Assembly: GCA_007123425.1 (NCBI GenBank)
Contig: SKLC01000094.1
Coordinates: 1 to 8,221 of the forward strand
Direction: 5' to 3'
DNA length: 8,221 nt
Source: Nitriliruptoraceae bacterium
GTDB lineage: Bacteria > Actinomycetota > Nitriliruptoria > Nitriliruptorales > Nitriliruptoraceae
Notes under the pieces: model-generated
The model's input: the letters and a program-made list of their open reading frames with translations, nothing else
Told to the model about the DNA's origin: nothing
The model's database searches: none
Shown here: positions 5,587 to 8,221 of the stretch, piece after piece
How the letters are laid out: every line of letters starts with the position of its first letter
Numbering within the stretch: the stretch's first letter is position 1
Translations under genes and position numbers: made by a program

Positions 5587-7463
5587 TGGGCCCCCTCGTC
5601 GTCGGCCTGCTCGTAGGCGGTCACCAGCGTCGCGTAGGCGGGCACGGTCTCGAGCAGGCGCCGGTGGGAGCCGCGCGCCTGGATCCGGCCCTGCTCGAGG
5701 AACAGCACCTCGTCGGCCAGCGTGATGGAGCTGGTGCGGTAGGCCACGATGACCACCGTGGAGGGCATCGAGGCCTCGGCGAGGCCCGTGAGGATCTCCG
5801 ACTCGACCGCGGGATCGACCGCGGAGGTGGCGTCGTCGAGCACCAGGAGCCGAGGACGGCGGATCAGGGCCCGCGCGAGGGCGATGCGCTGGCGCTGTCC
5901 GCCCGACAGGGTCGCGCCGCGCTCGCCCACCTCCGTGTCGTAGCCGTCGGGCAGCGAGCCGATGAACCCGTCGGCCCGGGCCAGGCGCGCCGCCTCCACC
6001 ACCTCGTCGCGCGTGTAGTCGTCGCCCAGGGTGATGTTGTGCTCGACGGTGCCGTCGAAGAGGAACGCCTCCTGGAAGACGATCGCGATGTGGGCGGCGA
6101 GGCTCTCGTGGGACAGCTCGCGCAGGTCCACCCCGTCGAAGGTGATGCGGCCGAGGTCGGGGTCGAGCAGGCGCACCATGAGCGCGGCGATGGTGGACTT
6201 GCCCGCCCCGGTGGGTCCGACCAGTGCCACCGTGCGGCCCGCGGGGATGTCGAGGTCGATCGCCTCCAGGCCCCGGGCCTCGCCGCCGGCGTGCCACATG
6301 TCGGCGGGCGCGTCGCTGCCGACCGGCGCGAGGGCGTCGGAGAGGTCGTCGCGGCCGGTGTCCGGGTACTGGTAGGTCACCCGCTCCAGCGCCGTCTCGG
6401 CACCGCCCCGTCCCGCACCGCTGGCCTCGCCGTGGACGACGTCGCCCTCGCTGCGCAGGACCCGCTCGACGCGGTCCCAGCCGACCACGGCGCGGGGGAT
6501 CTCGCCCAGCAGCATGCCGAAGATCCGCAGCGGCAGGGCCACCAGCCGGAAGAGGAAGGTGAACTGGACCACCTCGCCCACGGTGACCGCGCCGGCCTGC
6601 ACCCGGTAGGCGCCCACGCCCAGCACCAACAGGATCCCCACGTTCGGAAGCCCCTCGATGACCGGGTCGAACGCCGCGCGCAGCCGGCCCACGCGGATCA
6701 TCTTGTCGCGCAGGTCCTCCGAGATGGCCCGGAAGCGCTCGCCCTCGGCGTGCTCGCGGCCCATCGTCTTGATCACCAGGGCGCCGTCGAAGGACTCGTG
6801 CGCGACGTCGGCCACGTCGGCCCGGGCCTGCTGGGCGACCATGGCGGCGTGGCGCATGCGGTGCTGATAGATCCAGTTCGCGAGCACGAGCATGGGCCCC
6901 ACGGAGAACCCCACCGCCGCCAGGAAGGGGTCGGTCACCAGCAGCAGGTAGCCGGTGCCACCCACCATCAGCGTCGCCGACAGCGCCATCGGCAGGGGCG
7001 GGGCGATGTGGAAGGTCGTCTCGACGTCGGCGTTGGCGTTCGACAGCAGCTCACCCGTGGAGTGGCGACGGTGCCACGACATCGGCAGCGCCAGGTAGCG
7101 CCGGGTCACCTGTCGGCGGAACTCGGCCTGGAGGTCGAACTGCGCGAGGAACGCGTAGTAGCGGCGCAGGACGACACCGACCGCCTTCAGGACCCCCACC
7201 CCGACGACCAGGGCGACGCCGAGCCACAGCAGTCCGGTCTCGAGCTCTCCCGCGGCGAAGGAGGGCTCGAGCACCTCGTCGGTCACCCAGCCGAGCGCCA
7301 GCGCGGAGCCCACGGTCGCGGCGGCGAAGACCACCGCCCCGACGGCACCGAGGGCGAAGGGTCCGGGCGCGTTGCGCAGGGCGACCCACAGCACGTACAT
7401 GCCGCGCTTGAAGACCCCCTGCGGGGTGGTCGGCGGCGTCGAGGTCTCGGTGGCGGCTCCCAT
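5583..7463 (-). CDS. ABC exporter half-transporter, degenerate-site subunit
   Basis: A 626-residue half-transporter: transmembrane domain with helices about 33-60, 76-99, 155-177, 179-197, 270-287 and 295-317, then a nucleotide-binding domain. Walker A is GPTGAGKST (416-424), Q-loop Gln464, signature a perfect LSGGQ (519-523), and D-loop SAVD (547-550). Two catalytic residues are replaced: Walker B reads LLVLDD, so the catalytic Glu is Asp544, and the switch His is Tyr575 (VAYRTSS instead of IAHRLS). This is the hallmark of the degenerate half of heterodimeric exporters, where this site binds ATP but hydrolyses poorly. About 25 extra residues lie between the A-loop (Tyr366) and the strand before Walker A (about 370-395). 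The ATG at 7463 has a modest AGGAT nine nucleotides upstream; TAGGAT (7478-7473) could also be a -10 giving a nearly leaderless message. The stop codon overlaps the next gene by 4 nt. Tandem hairpins separate it from the RNase gene. Confidence 0.95.
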   Translation of the reverse strand: MGAATETSTPPTTPQGVFKRGMYVLWVALRNAPGPFALGAVGAVVFAAATVGSALALGWVTDEVLEPSFAAGELETGLLWLGVALVVGVGVLKAVGVVLRRYYAFLAQFDLQAEFRRQVTRRYLALPMSWHRRHSTGELLSNANADVETTFHIAPPLPMALSATLMVGGTGYLLLVTDPFLAAVGFSVGPMLVLANWIYQHRMRHAAMVAQQARADVADVAHESFDGALVIKTMGREHAEGERFRAISEDLRDKMIRVGRLRAAFDPVIEGLPNVGILLVLGVGAYRVQAGAVTVGEVVQFTFLFRLVALPLRIFGMLLGEIPRAVVGWDRVERVLRSEGDVVHGEASGAGRGGAETALERVTYQYPDTGRDDLSDALAPVGSDAPADMWHAGGEARGLEAIDLDIPAGRTVALVGPTGAGKSTIAALMVRLLDPDLGRITFDGVDLRELSHESLAAHIAIVFQEAFLFDGTVEHNITLGDDYTRDEVVEAARLARADGFIGSLPDGYDTEVGERGATLSGGQRQRIALARALIRRPRLLVLDDATSAVDPAVESEILTGLAEASMPSTVVIVAYRTSSITLADEVLFLEQGRIQARGSHRRLLETVPAYATLVTAYEQADDEGAQ

Positions 7464-7486
7464 GGAGGGCGGATCCTAGTCGGTAT

Positions 7487-7518
7487 CGGGCGGTGGGCTC
7501 CCGTGGGCCCACCGCCCG
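7487..7518 (-). terminator. Strong hairpin downstream of the RNase E/G gene
   Basis: A perfect 12-bp inverted repeat (7487-7498 with 7507-7518) around an 8-nt loop, extendable outwards by a wobble pair and an A-T pair. It lies 32 nt past the RNase stop and 24 nt before the exporter ATG. No U-run follows. It is probably the main terminator or 3' stabilising stem of the RNase transcript. It also sits where an exporter promoter would need its -35 region. Confidence 0.6.
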
Positions 7519-7522
7519 GTCT

Positions 7523-7544
7523 GCGCGGCGACGACACGCCGCGC
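7523..7544 (-). terminator. Second hairpin directly after the RNase stop codon
   Basis: GCGCGGCG (7523-7530) and CGCCGCGC (7537-7544) form a perfect 8-bp stem with a 6-nt loop, starting 6 nt after the RNase stop codon. The 12-nt palindrome CGCCGCGCGGCG (7537-7548) overlaps it. With the 7487-7518 stem this makes a tandem hairpin pair. It may act in termination or in controlling RNase mRNA decay. Confidence 0.45.
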
Positions 7545-7549
7545 GGCGC

Positions 7550-8221
7550 TCAGTCGATCTCGGAGATCACGCCCCGGCCGCCGCAGGACTCGCACGGCTC
7601 GCTGAAGGACTCGAGCAGGCCCTGGGAGACGTTCTTGCGGGTCATCTGGACCAGCCCGAGCTGCGAGACGTCCGAGACGCGCGTCTTGGTGCGGTCCCGC
7701 AGCAGCTCGCGCTTGAGCCGCCGGACCACCTGCTCCTGGTTCGCCTTGAGCAGCATGTCGATGAAGTCGATGATGATGATGCCGCCGATGTCGCGCAGGC
7801 GCAGCTGGCGCACGATCTCGTCCGCCGCCTCGAGGTTGGTCTTGAGCACGACCTCCTCGAGATTGGTGTCCGCCCCGCCGGTGAACTTGCCGGTGTTGAC
7901 GTCGATGACCTTCATCGCCTCGGTGGTCTCGATGATCAGGTAGCCCCCCGAGGGCAGCCAGACCTTCTTGTTCAGCGCCTTGCGCAGCTGCTCGGTGACG
8001 TCGTAGGCGTCGAACAGGCGGGGCAGCTTCTCGCGCCGCTCGGCCGCGGCCGCGAGGTCGACGGGCCCGTTCTCATCCCCGCCCGCGGCCGTGCCGATGT
8101 CCGACGCGGCAGGATCCGTGGCCGGCCTGGGGCCCTCCTCGCCCTCGCTCGGACGCCGGTCCGCGTCACCGGGCGCGGCCGCATCGTCGGCGCCTTCGGC
8201 CGAGGCCGTGGCCTCGGCGCG
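7550..8221 (-). CDS. rne: Ribonuclease E/G family endoribonuclease, C-terminal part (cut by window edge)
   Basis: The frame is open to the right edge, giving 223 visible residues. RNase E/G is the single-strand-specific endonuclease that starts mRNA decay and processes rRNA and tRNA. Residues about 68-207 are a clear DNase I-like catalytic subdomain: LNKKVWLPSGGYLII (84-98), VIDVNTGKF with metal ligand Asp107 and Asn109, LEAADEIVRQLRLRDIGG, and IIDFIDM with the second ligand Asp152. The zinc-link CESC (Cys210, Cys213) follows, 58 residues after Asp152 as in E. coli RNase E. Two things are odd. Residues 1-58 are low-complexity (about 16 Ala, 14 Asp/Glu, 8 Gly, 6 Pro) where 5'-sensor sequence is expected. 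The protein also ends eleven residues after the CxxC motif, so the small dimer-forming domain and any long C-terminal tail are absent. The S1 and RNase H-like parts, if present, lie beyond the edge. Tandem hairpins follow the gene. Confidence 0.93.
   Translation of the reverse strand, partial: RAEATASAEGADDAAAPGDADRRPSEGEEGPRPATDPAASDIGTAAGGDENGPVDLAAAAERREKLPRLFDAYDVTEQLRKALNKKVWLPSGGYLIIETTEAMKVIDVNTGKFTGGADTNLEEVVLKTNLEAADEIVRQLRLRDIGGIIIIDFIDMLLKANQEQVVRRLKRELLRDRTKTRVSDVSQLGLVQMTRKNVSQGLLESFSEPCESCGGRGVISEID

Noticed and set aside
3634..5616. A 660-codon plus-strand open frame opposite the downstream exporter gene
   Set aside because: It is antisense to a clear ABC exporter, has no recognisable domain, and its His/Asp/Gly-rich repetitive composition is what high-GC antisense frames produce.
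7473..7478. TAGGAT as a -10 element for the exporter operon
   Set aside because: It fits TAnnnT and would give a nearly leaderless transcript, but no -35 is present and it overlaps the only weak ribosome site, so I did not list it as a promoter.
804..7549. The region between rplU and the RNase gene as a mobile element or genomic island
   Set aside because: No transposase, integrase, terminal repeats, tRNA or visible composition change; all genes share the same codon bias.
5574..7943. A 789-codon plus-strand open frame spanning the other exporter gene and part of the RNase gene
   Set aside because: It is antisense to two conserved genes, crosses their intergenic hairpins, and has low-complexity composition without motifs.

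Overview
The window reads as a very GC-rich chromosomal segment of an actinobacterium. The evidence is the strong G/C bias at third codon positions, frequent GTG starts, TAnnnT-type -10 elements, and Actinomycetota-like L21, L27, Obg and RNase E/G sequences. A deep-branching lineage such as Nitriliruptoria is a guess I cannot test here. No transposase, integrase, tRNA, rRNA or CRISPR array is visible.

Layout, read along the window: the first codons of the GTPase Obg (minus, cut by the left edge); rpmA (L27) and rplU (L21), both minus, with a good promoter candidate and a palindrome-rich leader; a plus-strand PAP2-family membrane phosphatase; a divergent aldehyde dehydrogenase (minus) whose 3' end overlaps the phosphatase 3' end by 44 bp; two ABC exporter half-transporter genes (minus) joined by a 4-nt GTGA overlap; two tandem GC-rich hairpins; and the 3' part of an RNase E/G gene (minus, cut by the right edge).

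In many actinobacteria rne, rplU, rpmA and obg are adjacent. Here about 6.7 kb carrying the exporter pair, the dehydrogenase and the phosphatase lies between the RNase gene and rplU. The two exporter genes almost certainly form one asymmetric heterodimer. The upstream gene's nucleotide-binding domain has lost the catalytic Walker B glutamate (Asp) and the switch histidine (Tyr) but keeps a perfect LSGGQ signature. The downstream one keeps Glu and His but has an altered LSAGE signature. This predicts one competent and one degenerate ATP site.

The most unusual protein feature is in the RNase E/G fragment. An Ala/acidic/Pro/Gly low-complexity stretch of about 58 residues sits directly before the DNase I-like subdomain, where 5'-sensor sequence would be expected, and the chain ends almost immediately after the zinc-link motif. 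I see no wholly novel system. The better leads are this RNase architecture, the exporter asymmetry, the interrupted ribosomal neighbourhood and the paired palindromes around the rplU promoter.
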